Origin: Flavobacteriaceae bacterium UBA6268
GTDB lineage: Bacteria; Bacteroidota; Bacteroidia; Flavobacteriales; Flavobacteriaceae
Direction: 5' to 3'
Assembly (NCBI GenBank): GCA_002440705.1
Contig: DJVA01000064.1
Span: 62,001 to 126,000, forward strand
DNA: 64,000 bases
The notes under the pieces are model-generated. The model saw nothing but the letters and a program-made list of their open reading frames with translations, was not told where the DNA came from and searched no databases. Below, piece by piece: positions 16,579-25,758 of this stretch; the stretch's first letter is position 1; each line of letters begins with the position of its first letter. The position numbers and the translations under genes were made by a program.

Positions 16579-18876
16579 ATGCGGTTAGTTCGCTTTTTGG
16601 TCTTTTTAGTGTTGCTTTCCTGTTCTGGCCCCAAGGAAAAAATCGCTTCCCAGTCGATGGCGTTGATTCCCAAACCACAGGAAATTACGGTTAGCGAAGG
16701 TGCTTTTAGTTGGAATGCCCAACTTTCCTTCCATTCGGACGAAACATTCGGGATTGCCAAAAATTTCATGGTTGATTACCTTTCGAAAAGTGGGTATTCG
16801 TTGGTCGATGCCTCTCTGGAAGGAGCCAAATTCAAAATAATCCGGGACTCGCTCATCCCTTCAGAGGGTTATTCGTTGTCTGTCACCAAAAAAAGCATTG
16901 TCCTAAAAGCTGCTGATGCTTCTGGAGCATTTTATGGCATCCAAACCTTACGGCAGCTAATGCCCACAGATTTGGAACACTCCAATTCGTTTCCAAACCC
17001 CGCTATGGAACTTCCATTGGTACAAATTTCGGATTATCCCAAATTTTCCTATCGGGGAATGCATTTGGACGTTGGTCGCCATTTTTTTGATAAGGAATGC
17101 ATCAAAAGGTACCTTTCCTATCTTGCACTGCTTAAGATGAATTATTTCCATTGGCACCTAACAGAAGATCAGGGTTGGCGCATTGAAATCAAAAAATATC
17201 CAAAACTCATTGCTCACGCGGCTTACCGCGATGAAACCCTAGTGGGACATTACAACAACTCCCCGGCGCAATACGATGGACAGCGTTATGGCGGATTTTA
17301 TACCCAAGAGGATATTAAGGAAATTGTTGAATATGCCCAAAAACTCAATATCACCATCATCCCAGAAATTGAAATGCCAGGGCATGCACAAGCGGCCATC
17401 AGTGCTTATCCCGAATTGGGTTGCACCGGGGACCTGGTTCCCGTAGCCAAAACTTGGGGGGTTTTTGAAGAAATTTATTGCCCTAAGGAAAGTACGTTTC
17501 AGTTTTTGGAAGATGTACTATCGGAAGTCATTGCCCTTTTCCCCGGGGAATACATCCACATTGGTGGTGATGAAGCCCCAAAAAATCATTGGAAAAATTG
17601 CTCCCATTGCCAAGATTTGATCAGAAATGAAGGGTTAAAAGACGAGCACGAACTGCAAAGCTATTTCATTAAGCGCATTGAAACTTTCTTGAATAGTAAG
17701 GGGAAAAAAATCATTGGTTGGGATGAAATCCTTGAGGGCGGATTGGCTCCAAATGCAACAGTCATGTCCTGGCGTGGGGCCGAAGGAGGCATTGCAGCCG
17801 CAAAGCAGCAACATTCTGTAATTATGACGCCCACCTCTTATTGTTACTTTGATTATTACCAAAGTGAACGCCCCGAAGAGCCGCTCGCCATTGGCGGATT
17901 TTTACCTTTGGAAAAAGTATTTGACTTCAATCCAATTCCCGAGGAGCTTACTGCGTCAGAATCCAAATTTATTTTGGGTGCTCAAGGAAATCTGTGGACA
18001 GAGTATATCCCAAATGAAAAACAGCTTGAGTACATGGTTTTTCCACGGATACTGGCCATGAGCGAAGTGGTTTGGAGCGGTCCCACAGCCGATTTTCAGA
18101 ACGACTATCCCCAATTTGCCAACCGTACCGAAAAATTTTTTAAACGACTGGATGCTTTAGGGGTAAACTATGCAAATCATTTGTATGAAATTCAAAGTAC
18201 CATCCTCAAAGATCGAGGGAAGGTGTGGTACCAGCTCTCAACTATGACCGAAGGTAAGGAAATTCGGTACTCCCATAACAACTCGGAATCACAAGTGTAT
18301 ACCTCCCCTATTCCCATTGGCGAAACGACTACAGTGGAATCCCAACTTTACCTCAATGACAAACCCATTGGATTTCCTTTGAAGGATTCCGTGGTGTTCC
18401 ACAAAGCGGTCACAGGAAACATCTCTCTAAATATCCAACCCCATCCAAGCTATGGCTCAGGCGGCAAAGAAGCACTCATCAATGGAAAATTAGGCAGTGA
18501 AAACCGATATGGCGATAGCGAATGGTTGGGATTTTGGGGCGAAGATCTTGAAATTGAATTAACCCTGGATGCCCCCACTGAAATCCACGCAGTCAATCTT
18601 CGCTTTTTCCATGCCCCCGGACAGTGGATCCATGCCCCTCAGCATTTTGCCGTGCGGGTTTTCCTTGAAGATGGCAAAATTGTTACGAACAAATTTTTTT
18701 TGAAAGTTGATCCAGAAAACCCAATGGTTACTCTAAATGGAACCTTAGCTGCAAAAGAGCCCATCATCACAAAAAAAATAGTGCTGCTCATTCCTAATTA
18801 TGGAACCATTCCTGAAGGGCAACAGGGAGCAGGCAACAAAGCATGGACATTTATTGACGAAATTGTTGTGGAATGA
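16579..18876 (+). CDS. Beta-N-acetylhexosaminidase, glycoside hydrolase family 20, lipoprotein
   Basis: Removes terminal N-acetylglucosamine or N-acetylgalactosamine from chitin or glycan fragments by substrate-assisted catalysis. It has 765 aa, with a lipoprotein signal MRLVRFLVFLVLLSC (lipid on C15), so it should be anchored to the periplasmic or outer-membrane face. A GH20b N-terminal domain (about 30-150) precedes the catalytic barrel, where HIGGDEAPKNHW gives the catalytic pair D331-E332, and HWHLTEDQGWR is also typical. The C-terminal ~200 residues form beta-sandwich modules. The stop overlaps the cutC start by 4 bases (ATGA), so the two are translationally coupled. Confidence 0.94.
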   Translation: MRLVRFLVFLVLLSCSGPKEKIASQSMALIPKPQEITVSEGAFSWNAQLSFHSDETFGIAKNFMVDYLSKSGYSLVDASLEGAKFKIIRDSLIPSEGYSLSVTKKSIVLKAADASGAFYGIQTLRQLMPTDLEHSNSFPNPAMELPLVQISDYPKFSYRGMHLDVGRHFFDKECIKRYLSYLALLKMNYFHWHLTEDQGWRIEIKKYPKLIAHAAYRDETLVGHYNNSPAQYDGQRYGGFYTQEDIKEIVEYAQKLNITIIPEIEMPGHAQAAISAYPELGCTGDLVPVAKTWGVFEEIYCPKESTFQFLEDVLSEVIALFPGEYIHIGGDEAPKNHWKNCSHCQDLIRNEGLKDEHELQSYFIKRIETFLNSKGKKIIGWDEILEGGLAPNATVMSWRGAEGGIAAAKQQHSVIMTPTSYCYFDYYQSERPEEPLAIGGFLPLEKVFDFNPIPEELTASESKFILGAQGNLWTEYIPNEKQLEYMVFPRILAMSEVVWSGPTADFQNDYPQFANRTEKFFKRLDALGVNYANHLYEIQSTILKDRGKVWYQLSTMTEGKEIRYSHNNSESQVYTSPIPIGETTTVESQLYLNDKPIGFPLKDSVVFHKAVTGNISLNIQPHPSYGSGGKEALINGKLGSENRYGDSEWLGFWGEDLEIELTLDAPTEIHAVNLRFFHAPGQWIHAPQHFAVRVFLEDGKIVTNKFFLKVDPENPMVTLNGTLAAKEPIITKKIVLLIPNYGTIPEGQQGAGNKAWTFIDEIVVE

Positions 18877-19592
18877 TCCTAGAGGTATGTGCCAATAGTT
18901 ATGAAAGTGCCTTAGCTGCTGAAAAAGCAGGGGCACACCGAATTGAATTGTGTGCCGAACTTTCGGTGGGAGGGTTGACCCCATCGTACGGACTTATTAA
19001 AAAAGTACTATCAAACCTCAACATCCCAACCTACGTTTTGATTCGCCCTCGATCGGGCAATTTTACTTATTCCAAAAGTGAAGTGGCGGTAATGCTTACC
19101 GACATTGCCCAATGCAAAAAATTAGGCGTTTCAGGGATTGTGGGCGGTGCATTGACGATCGATCAGAAAATCGATCAAACAATCACCAAGCAATTGTTGA
19201 TGGCTTCAGAAGGAATGGATTTTACCTTCCATCGCGCTTTTGACTGGACCCCCAATCCTAAAATTGCGCTGCAAACGCTTCGAGCATTGGGAGTGAAAAG
19301 AATCCTCTCGTCAGGGCAAGAACCTAGTGCCCTTGTGGGAATTTCCTTGCTCAAGGAGCTAAAAACCCTTTCCGAAGGAAGCCTTGAAATTATGCCAGGA
19401 GGTGGTGTCAATGTTTCGAACATCCAAACTTTCAAAGAAGCTGGATTTAAAGAGTTTCATGCATCGGCTTCCGAAAAAATCCAAAGCCTCAAAATAGCTC
19501 CCAAAATTCGCATCAACAATACAACGGAAGAAGGAGTTATTACCGTTTCTTCTGAAGAAAAAATACGGGAATTGTTAAAGAAACTAGCGTAG
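18873..19592 (+). CDS. cutC: CutC family protein (PF03932)
   Basis: A 239-aa TIM-barrel protein of the CutC family, historically called a copper homeostasis protein although a direct copper role is disputed. Family stretches are seen: RIELCAELSVGGLTPSYG near the N-terminus, YVLIRPRSGNFTYS, and FHRAFDWTPNP. It is coupled to the hexosaminidase gene by an ATGA overlap, a pairing that suggests a role in sugar or glycan use in this setting (inference). Its 3' end overlaps the convergent gene at 19584-20099 by 9 bases. Confidence 0.92.
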   Translation: MILEVCANSYESALAAEKAGAHRIELCAELSVGGLTPSYGLIKKVLSNLNIPTYVLIRPRSGNFTYSKSEVAVMLTDIAQCKKLGVSGIVGGALTIDQKIDQTITKQLLMASEGMDFTFHRAFDWTPNPKIALQTLRALGVKRILSSGQEPSALVGISLLKELKTLSEGSLEIMPGGGVNVSNIQTFKEAGFKEFHASASEKIQSLKIAPKIRINNTTEEGVITVSSEEKIRELLKKLA

Positions 19593-20099
19593 AGGAAACC
19601 CTTTGGCAGCCCACCAAGGGTGGATTTCAATCATCAAACGTCCAGCTTTCACCATGGGATCCATGTTGGCTAAACTATCGGCCATTTGCAGAGTAGGCAC
19701 GTTGTAAATGGTGATACCACGAATCTCCCCATCATCCCCAAAAGGTCCCGAAATATCTGCAAAACCCTCTTCATACATCCTCCCAAGGTGAGCCATATGG
19801 AGTGCTTGAAGACTATCGGCTTCTTCCTTGCTTTGGGAGCGTTTGGGGCCCTTTTTGAGAAAGGCAATAAAATACTGTTGCATCAGGACTGTGTCTCCCG
19901 TTTTTTGATTTACATAATCAAAAAGTTGAAATCCTTTTTCCGTAAGACTTGCCTTTATTTGTGCCGTTGATGGCCCTATTTTTTGGGGCAAGCTAGCTGT
20001 GGTCCCCGTATTTGCTTCTTCCGATGGGTTGTTTTTGCTGTTACAACTTCCAAAAGCTACGACCATTAAAAAGATTGAAAAGGCTGAGAATAACTTCAT
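19584..20099 (-). CDS. YCII-domain lipoprotein
   Basis: A 171-aa predicted lipoprotein. The signal MKLFSAFSIFLMVVAFGSC places the lipid on C19, followed by a low-complexity linker and a YCII-related ferredoxin-like domain (about 70-160) with the family pattern QYFIAFLKKGPKR, HMAHLGRMYEEG, GPFGDDGEIRGITIYN and HPWWAAKG. YCII proteins form small alpha/beta dimers; no reaction is established for this one. The gene follows the CYTH gene on the minus strand after 1 base, so the VOC, CYTH and YCII genes look like one operon. Confidence 0.75.
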   Translation of the reverse strand: MKLFSAFSIFLMVVAFGSCNSKNNPSEEANTGTTASLPQKIGPSTAQIKASLTEKGFQLFDYVNQKTGDTVLMQQYFIAFLKKGPKRSQSKEEADSLQALHMAHLGRMYEEGFADISGPFGDDGEIRGITIYNVPTLQMADSLANMDPMVKAGRLMIEIHPWWAAKGFPLR

Positions 20100-20100
20100 T

Positions 20101-20568
20101 TTACCAAATATTAAAAGGGTTCTTACTTAATTGCGAATTATAATATTTATTTTGGCCCGTAACTTCTTCTCCAAGCCAATCAGGAGTATCAAATTTTTGC
20201 GTTACATCCTTCAATTCTACTTCCGCAAGGACCAATCCTTCATTAGCGCCCAAAAATTCGTCCACTTCAAAAATATGATTCCCAAACGGAATTTCATACC
20301 GTTGTTTTTCAATAATGCCCTCCTCACACAATTGCAACAATTGCTTTGCTTCATCCATCGAAATGGCTGTTTCCCATTCAAAGCGAGTAGTGCCATCCTC
20401 GGAGGATTTCCCTTTTACAGTAAGCATTCCCTGATTATCCTTGATACGTACCCGAACCGTTCTTTCAGGATCTAAATTCAAAAAGCCTTGCACAATATAG
20501 CCCTTTGACGTTGCATCATTTTTATAGGCTTCGGAAAGCACCAAAAATTTTCGTTCGATTTCGATCAT
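20101..20568 (-). CDS. CYTH-domain protein (triphosphate tunnel metalloenzyme fold)
   Basis: A 155-aa cytosolic protein with the CYTH signature ExExK at the very N-terminus (MIEIERKFLV), followed by the alternating basic and acidic strands that line a triphosphate tunnel (RVRIKDNQGMLTVKGK, RFEWETAI, EVDEFLGANEGLVLAEVEL). Single-domain bacterial members are usually inorganic triphosphatases; adenylate cyclase activity is less likely. The ATG at 20568 is chosen because it overlaps the stop of the upstream VOC gene as ATGA and puts the ExExK motif at residue 3; a longer frame adds five residues. Confidence 0.85.
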   Translation of the reverse strand: MIEIERKFLVLSEAYKNDATSKGYIVQGFLNLDPERTVRVRIKDNQGMLTVKGKSSEDGTTRFEWETAISMDEAKQLLQLCEEGIIEKQRYEIPFGNHIFEVDEFLGANEGLVLAEVELKDVTQKFDTPDWLGEEVTGQNKYYNSQLSKNPFNIW

Positions 20569-20945
20569 TTGAACAACCGCCACGGCGGACTTTTACGATT
20601 TTCTCCAGCATGGAAAAGAATGAGTTGGTTCCCATCGGGGTCTTTCAATCGGGCTTCGTCCCAGAGCCACGGCTGTGCTTCGGCTTCGGTTTCGAAAACG
20701 ATCCCTTTTTCTTTTAATTCGGTAACCTTTTCAGCAACGTTAGCAACTTCAAAATAAACCCAAACACGTTCTCCAACTGTTTTGCTTTCCGTTTGATGAA
20801 GGGAAAACGTGTTATCCCCATCAGGACATTCAAAACGAGCGTAATAATCGTGGGTATGCACAATCAATCGCAGTCCCAACTGTTTGTAAAATTCAATGGC
20901 CCTTGAAATGTCCTTGCAAGGGACCGTTACCTGATTCAAGTTCAT
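20565..20945 (-). CDS. VOC family (glyoxalase/bleomycin-resistance fold) protein
   Basis: A 126-aa protein with one vicinal-oxygen-chelate domain: MNLNQVTVPCKDISRAIEFYKQLGL at the start and LKDPDGNQLILF near the end. Members bind a metal with His/Glu side chains and act as lyases, dioxygenases or drug-binding proteins; the substrate of this one cannot be told. The usual first-strand histidine seems replaced (NLNQV), so catalytic competence is uncertain. First gene of a three-gene minus-strand set, divergent from dinB. Confidence 0.8.
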   Translation of the reverse strand: MNLNQVTVPCKDISRAIEFYKQLGLRLIVHTHDYYARFECPDGDNTFSLHQTESKTVGERVWVYFEVANVAEKVTELKEKGIVFETEAEAQPWLWDEARLKDPDGNQLILFHAGENRKSPPWRLFK

Positions 20946-20975
20946 TAAAACGCATTGCTTTTCACGAAGATATTA

Positions 20976-20983
20976 TAATTTTA
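20976..20983 (+). promoter_or_regulatory. Putative -7 promoter box of dinB
   Basis: TAATTTTA (TAnnTTTG with a final A) ends 4 nt before the dinB ATG at 20988, predicting a leaderless or nearly leaderless mRNA. Confidence 0.35.
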
Positions 20984-20987
20984 TGGG

Positions 20988-22097
20988 ATGGACTTCGGCT
21001 TTCCCATTAAGAAAATCATTCACGTGGACATGGACGCTTTTTATGCCTCTGTCGAACAACTGGACAACCCAGATTTGAAGGGAAAACCCATTGCCGTTGG
21101 GGGGAGTTCCAAACGCGGTGTGGTGAGTGCAGCAAGTTACGAGGCCCGAAAATTTGGGGTGCGCAGTGCTATGAGCGGTGTTTTGGCACGAAAACTTTGC
21201 CCCGAATTGATTTTTGTGCGCCCCCGCTTTGACCGGTATTCGGAAATCTCCAAAAAAATTAGGAAGATTTTTTTCGAATACACCGATTTGGTGGAACCCC
21301 TGTCTTTGGACGAAGCCTATTTGGATGTCACTGAAAATAAAAAAGGGAACCCAAGCGCTACTTTAATTGCTGCGGATATTCGAAAAAAAATCAAGGAGAA
21401 AACAGGATTGAATGCTTCGGCCGGGATTTCCATCAACAAATTTATTGCAAAAGTAGCTAGCGATATCAACAAGCCCAACGGACAAAAAACCGTCCCTCCT
21501 GAAGAGGTCATCGCTTTTCTGGAAACCTTGGACATTAAAAAATTTTACGGGGTAGGCAAGGTGATGAAAGAAAAAATGTATTTACATGGCATTTTCACCG
21601 GAAAAGACCTCAAGGAAAAATCGTTGGAATATCTTGAAGAACACTTTGGCAAGAGCGGGGCCTACTATTACTACATCGTTCGGGGGATTCAGCACAGCAA
21701 GGTAAAACCTTTTCACACCCGAAAATCCTTAGCTGCTGAAAGGACCTTTAATGAAAACATCACTTCGGAAATCTTTATGATGGAACGCTTGGAGGACATT
21801 GCTTCGGAAGTGGAACGCCGTCTCAAAAAAAGCAAGGTGGCGGGAAAAACCATCACCCTTAAAATCAAATACAGCGATTTTACGTTGCAAACCCGAAGCA
21901 AGACCTTGCCGCTTTACATTGCGAGTAAGGAATTGATCCTTGAAAACGTTAAAGATTTGTTATTTCAATCGCCCATGAAAGATTCGGTACGCTTGTTGGG
22001 TATTAGCATGTCGAACCTCAACAATGAGGAATCCAAAAAAGAATCCAAACCGCCTCCCGAGGCACACATCGAAGTACAACTTAAATTAGAATTTTAG
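20988..22097 (+). CDS. dinB: DNA polymerase IV (translesion Y-family polymerase)
   Basis: Error-prone lesion-bypass polymerase, 369 aa. The metal-binding residues are visible as D14 and D16 in VDMDAFYASVEQ and in SLDEAYLDVT. The palm/finger stretch SYEARKFGVRSAM, the helix-hairpin-helix thumb region (KKFYGVGKVMKEKM) and the little finger domain (RKSLAAERTF) follow in order. The protein ends QLKLEF, a likely beta-clamp binding motif. No LexA-like operator could be identified by eye upstream, and no SOS partner gene is adjacent. Confidence 0.95.
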   Translation: MDFGFPIKKIIHVDMDAFYASVEQLDNPDLKGKPIAVGGSSKRGVVSAASYEARKFGVRSAMSGVLARKLCPELIFVRPRFDRYSEISKKIRKIFFEYTDLVEPLSLDEAYLDVTENKKGNPSATLIAADIRKKIKEKTGLNASAGISINKFIAKVASDINKPNGQKTVPPEEVIAFLETLDIKKFYGVGKVMKEKMYLHGIFTGKDLKEKSLEYLEEHFGKSGAYYYYIVRGIQHSKVKPFHTRKSLAAERTFNENITSEIFMMERLEDIASEVERRLKKSKVAGKTITLKIKYSDFTLQTRSKTLPLYIASKELILENVKDLLFQSPMKDSVRLLGISMSNLNNEESKKESKPPPEAHIEVQLKLEF

Positions 22098-22154
22098 CCT
22101 GTGATGCAAGACTACGCTTTTCAAAATTGATTATTAACTTTAAATCTATCCATT

Positions 22155-22961
22155 ATGAAAAAAGTAGTTTTGTTACTCGCTTCCGTAGCGATTCCGTTTG
22201 CCCTCTTTTCCTGCAAAGAAGCTCCCTCAAATTCAGCTCCTCAAACTGAAACCCAGGTAGACAACAGTGAAATTCCCGAACAGACCCTTGCGATGAATGA
22301 CCCCAACGTCATTTATACCGAAACTGGTGTCGAATACCGTTACGTCATTGCCCCAAGTGGATTGACTCTACGTGCCTACAACAACCTGCAAAGTGAAAAA
22401 CTCGGGAAAATGCCCTACGGTACCAAGGTAAAGGTATTGACTCCTGAAGGAAAAGTGACCATGACGGTTTCCGGAGTTGCGGGCGGTATGGACGAAGTGG
22501 AATTCAACCACAAAACCGGTTTTGCTTTCAACGGATTTCTTTCCAGATACTTCCCACCGGAACGGGACATTTCAGTGAAAGGCTATGCAAGTGAACTTCA
22601 GAAACAATTCCCTGAGGTGTTGTATTCCGAAAGTGTTAAAGGCTCTGCCAGTAAACCCATCAATATTGAAAGCTTAGTGCTTCCCAAAGCAACATGGAAC
22701 GAAGCCTATACCATTGCACAGCGATTGTTCGATTTTCCAAGTGAGTTTGAATTCCCAAAACCCAAAGGAAAGGATGCCGAAACCATTTTTGATGGAAAAC
22801 CCAAAAAAGGAATATGGATTAGCCAACTGGAAGTATCGCGGAAGGACAACGAACTTCAAAAAATTGAATACGTGTATTCTTCAGAAAAATTCAACAGCAA
22901 GGTCACCGTTGAACAGGATGGAGACGCCATGAAACTTACCCGAACTGAGGAGGTTCGGTAA
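22155..22961 (+). CDS. SH3-domain lipoprotein of unknown function
   Basis: A 268-aa predicted lipoprotein: the signal MKKVVLLLASVAIPFALFSC lipidates C20. A linker rich in Ser, Thr and Gln is followed at about 60-110 by an SH3b-like segment (YRYVIAPSGLTLRAYNN, KLGKMPYGTKVKVL). The remainder (about 130-268) has no recognised fold. Bacterial SH3 domains often bind peptidoglycan or partner proteins in the envelope. A TAACTTTA box about 20 nt upstream of the ATG may be the -7 promoter element. It converges on pyk with a shared terminator. Confidence 0.7.
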   Translation: MKKVVLLLASVAIPFALFSCKEAPSNSAPQTETQVDNSEIPEQTLAMNDPNVIYTETGVEYRYVIAPSGLTLRAYNNLQSEKLGKMPYGTKVKVLTPEGKVTMTVSGVAGGMDEVEFNHKTGFAFNGFLSRYFPPERDISVKGYASELQKQFPEVLYSESVKGSASKPINIESLVLPKATWNEAYTIAQRLFDFPSEFEFPKPKGKDAETIFDGKPKKGIWISQLEVSRKDNELQKIEYVYSSEKFNSKVTVEQDGDAMKLTRTEEVR

Positions 22962-22970
22962 AAAAGGAAG

Positions 22971-22992
22971 CCGGGTTTTGCCCGGTTTTTTT
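22971..22992. terminator. Bidirectional terminator between the SH3 lipoprotein gene and pyk
   Basis: CCGGG (22971-22975) pairs with CCCGG (22981-22985) around TTTTG. Seven T follow on the plus strand; on the minus strand the hairpin is followed by CTTCC and six T. The plus-strand T tract overlaps the pyk stop codon. Confidence 0.8.
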
Positions 22993-24418
22993 ATGCCTGC
23001 GAAACCCGCAAGGTATTCACCATCCCTTTGTCTACAATAGGCATAGCCGCTAAGTTGATGAGGTAATCACCTTTCTCCACAAAGCCCTTTTCAAAAGCAA
23101 TCCGGTTGACATCCTCCACGGTTTCGTCGGTACTTACATACTTGTCGTAATAAAAAGCCTTTACGCCCCAAAGCAAGCTAAGGCGCGACAAAATGCGACG
23201 GTTGGAGGTAAACACCAAAATGTGCGAATCGGGTCGCCAAGCCGATATTTGAAACGCTGTGTATCCACTATTCGTCAAGGTACAGATGGCTTTGGCTTCA
23301 ATCTCGTCGGCCATTTTTGCTGCGTGGTAGCATACCGATTTGGTGATGTAACGATTGGTACGCACATGCGGCGGGTTGTGGGGAACTCTGATCAGGTCAC
23401 TATTTTCCACACGACTACAGATACTAGCCATACGCTGGATGACTTCCACCGGATATTTCCCAACGGAAGTTTCCCCAGAAAGCATCACGGCATCAGCCCC
23501 ATCCATAACACTATTGGCCACATCGTTTACCTCGGCACGCGTAGGTGTAAGGGATGTAATCATGGTTTCCATCATTTGGGTTGCAATGATAATGGGAATT
23601 CGAGCCTTTTTGGCAATGAGCACCAATTCCTTTTGAATCAAGGGAACTTCTGCGGCAGGAACTTCCACTCCTAAATCGCCCCGAGCCACCATCAAGCCAT
23701 CACAATAGGGAATGATTTTCTCGATGTTTTGCACCGCTTCGGGCTTTTCTATTTTGGCAATGATGGGAATCTTGTATTCACTGTGGGCTTCAATCAAAGC
23801 TTGTAATTCTTTTAAATCCTCCGCATGTCTTACAAACGAAAGTGCCATCCAATCTACCTCAAGTTCCACAGCAAAAATGGCGTCTTTCTTGTCTTTTGAA
23901 GTCAATGCAGGCAAGGAAATACTGGTATTGGGCAAGTTTACCCCTTTTTTGGAACGAAGGGGCCCACCTTGAATGACCTTTGTGGTGACCTTATCTTTAC
24001 CATTGGTTTTGAGCACTTCAAATATCAATTTACCGTCGTCCAGCAGGATGCGCTCCCCCGCTTTTACATCGGCAGGAAACTGCTCGTAGTTCATGAAAAC
24101 TTTGGTATGGGAGCCTTCAAACTCTTGCCCCGTACAAAAATCGATTTGATCGCCTGGGTGAACGACCACTTCTTCTTTCATGGTTCCTACACGCAGTTTG
24201 GGGCCCTGTAAATCGGCCAGGATGGCACTACTGGTTCCCAGCTCTTCGTCTAGATTACGGATCATTTTTACCCGTTCCCTTACTTCCTCGTAGTCGGCAT
24301 GGGAAAAATTGATCCTGAAAACGTTTGCCCCTTCCAAAATCATGGCTTTGAGCACTTTTTTATCGCTGGTTGCCGGTCCTAATGTGGCAACAATTTTGGT
24401 TTTCTTCTGAATGGGCAT
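22991..24418 (-). CDS. pyk: Pyruvate kinase
   Basis: Converts phosphoenolpyruvate and ADP to pyruvate and ATP, the last glycolytic step. It has 475 aa with the N-terminal KKTKIVATLGPAT, the nucleotide and PEP-binding residues, and the signature IPIIAKIEKPEAV (catalytic lysine) followed by DGLMVARGDLGVEVP. The C-terminal allosteric domain is present. The start codon overlaps the stop of the IPExxxVDY gene as TAATG, so the two are translationally coupled; rnc lies just upstream of that gene on the same strand. Confidence 0.96.
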   Translation of the reverse strand: MPIQKKTKIVATLGPATSDKKVLKAMILEGANVFRINFSHADYEEVRERVKMIRNLDEELGTSSAILADLQGPKLRVGTMKEEVVVHPGDQIDFCTGQEFEGSHTKVFMNYEQFPADVKAGERILLDDGKLIFEVLKTNGKDKVTTKVIQGGPLRSKKGVNLPNTSISLPALTSKDKKDAIFAVELEVDWMALSFVRHAEDLKELQALIEAHSEYKIPIIAKIEKPEAVQNIEKIIPYCDGLMVARGDLGVEVPAAEVPLIQKELVLIAKKARIPIIIATQMMETMITSLTPTRAEVNDVANSVMDGADAVMLSGETSVGKYPVEVIQRMASICSRVENSDLIRVPHNPPHVRTNRYITKSVCYHAAKMADEIEAKAICTLTNSGYTAFQISAWRPDSHILVFTSNRRILSRLSLLWGVKAFYYDKYVSTDETVEDVNRIAFEKGFVEKGDYLINLAAMPIVDKGMVNTLRVSQA

Positions 24419-24909
24419 TAGTGGAATATTAGGTTTTTCTTGGATTTGATGTGTTCTGACTCTACAACATATGCCGAAATTACTTCCTTGATTTCTTGTA
24501 CTTGTGAAAGGGTTTTTCGGATGGGAGTATTTTCAAAATCGGTTTCTATTTTAATAAGATAATCAACTTTTTTGAATTCGGGCAACAAATAGGTGGTTAC
24601 ATTCTTCGTCGTAGTTTCCTCCGAAAAAAGCCCTGCAGCACTCCCCAGGTGGGCTTGCCTGGAGTGGCATTTGTTGCTTACCAAATAATACGTGCTGTAG
24701 AGTTGTTCATTTTCAAACCTAAAAATAGGAAAGGTCACCTCTAGGCCATCTTGGGTAAAATCCAAGTCCAGCCTCCTGCGTTGCAGCCTTAATTGTAGTT
24801 TATGGTTTAATAAAAATGCCATTTTGTAAGCCTCCTCGCTGCAATGAATGGCTATGAGGGAATAGTCCTCTTCTAGGTCATCATCCAAAACCAGCTTATG
24901 ATGTGCCAT
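24418..24909 (-). CDS. IPExxxVDY family protein
   Basis: A 163-aa protein of a family almost restricted to Bacteroidota and named after a short conserved motif, seen here as LPEFKKVDYLIKIE. No signal peptide and no enzymatic motif are visible. The ATG at 24909 gives the family-typical start MAHHKLVLDDDLEEDYSLI; an open frame 34 codons longer has no such similarity and reaches to within 3 bases of rnc. The gene lies between rnc and pyk and is coupled to pyk by a 1-base overlap, an arrangement common in flavobacteria. Function unknown. Confidence 0.85.
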   Translation of the reverse strand: MAHHKLVLDDDLEEDYSLIAIHCSEEAYKMAFLLNHKLQLRLQRRRLDLDFTQDGLEVTFPIFRFENEQLYSTYYLVSNKCHSRQAHLGSAAGLFSEETTTKNVTTYLLPEFKKVDYLIKIETDFENTPIRKTLSQVQEIKEVISAYVVESEHIKSKKNLIFH

Positions 24910-25013
24910 AACGTAAATTTGACTAAAAATAGTAATTGTTTTGTTGAAGTGGGGGCGGACGGGGTTATTTTTAGGTAAATGGATTCCGAAATCGTTTTTG
25001 GAATGGAGCAAGC

Positions 25014-25751
25014 TCAGTGCCCCTGAATCTGCATGGATTTTTGAAGTTTGTAGAAAGCCCTTTTGGCCGCTCGTTCCTCGGCCTTTTTTTTGGAAGTGCC
25101 ACGTGCCTTGGCTACGGTATCTTGCTCTAATTGAAGTTTTACCGCAAAATGCTTTAAAGGGTCTTTCCCATTGTCTTCATAAACATTGAATTTGAAGGTT
25201 TTCTTGTTTTTTTGACACCATTCAATGAAAAGACTTTTGTAGCTAATGATTTTTCCCTCCAATTTTTGGATGTCCACATAGGGCTTAATGACTCTACGAT
25301 GGATAAACTTTTCAACGTCTTTGTAGCCGCGGTCAAGGTATATTGCACCTATAAGTGCTTCGAATACATTCCCGTGAATGTTTTCGCCAAACTGTTGCGT
25401 AGGGACGGCCGTTTTTACCAAACTGATGAGATTGAGGTCTCTCCCCAACTCGTTGAGGTGTTCCCTGCTTACGACTTTGGATCGCATTTTTGTGAGGTAT
25501 CCTTCATTTCCGTGAGGAACCTTTTTAAACAAATGGGATGCAATGACCGACCCCAACATGGCATCCCCTAGAAACTCCAATCTTTCATAGTTCTTCTGGA
25601 TTCCCTCAGCCGAATTCATGGAGCGGTGCGTAAAAGCTTCCTGGTAAAAAGAGAGCTCTTGGGGTTTGAACCCTAATATCTTCTTGACCGCATAATAAAA
25701 TTCCTCTTCCTTTTCGTTTCGAGAGGAAAATATGTTTTTTAAGGATGCCAT
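25014..25751 (-). CDS. rnc: Ribonuclease III
   Basis: Double-strand-specific endoribonuclease that processes rRNA precursors and structured mRNAs. At 245 aa it has an N-terminal endonuclease domain with the signature NYERLEFLGDAML at about 54-66 and the second acidic catalytic residue in NVFEALIGAIYLDRG, plus a C-terminal dsRNA-binding domain (about 170-240, ending KKKAEERAAKRAFYKL). It starts 7 bases after the fabF stop on the same strand, completing the acpP-fabF-rnc order conserved in many bacteria. Confidence 0.96.
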   Translation of the reverse strand: MASLKNIFSSRNEKEEEFYYAVKKILGFKPQELSFYQEAFTHRSMNSAEGIQKNYERLEFLGDAMLGSVIASHLFKKVPHGNEGYLTKMRSKVVSREHLNELGRDLNLISLVKTAVPTQQFGENIHGNVFEALIGAIYLDRGYKDVEKFIHRRVIKPYVDIQKLEGKIISYKSLFIEWCQKNKKTFKFNVYEDNGKDPLKHFAVKLQLEQDTVAKARGTSKKKAEERAAKRAFYKLQKSMQIQGH

Positions 25752-25758
25752 GAAATAA

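Noticed and set aside
24910..25011. 34-codon extension of the IPExxxVDY gene
   Set aside because: No family similarity in the extension, and the ATG at 24909 gives the expected start.
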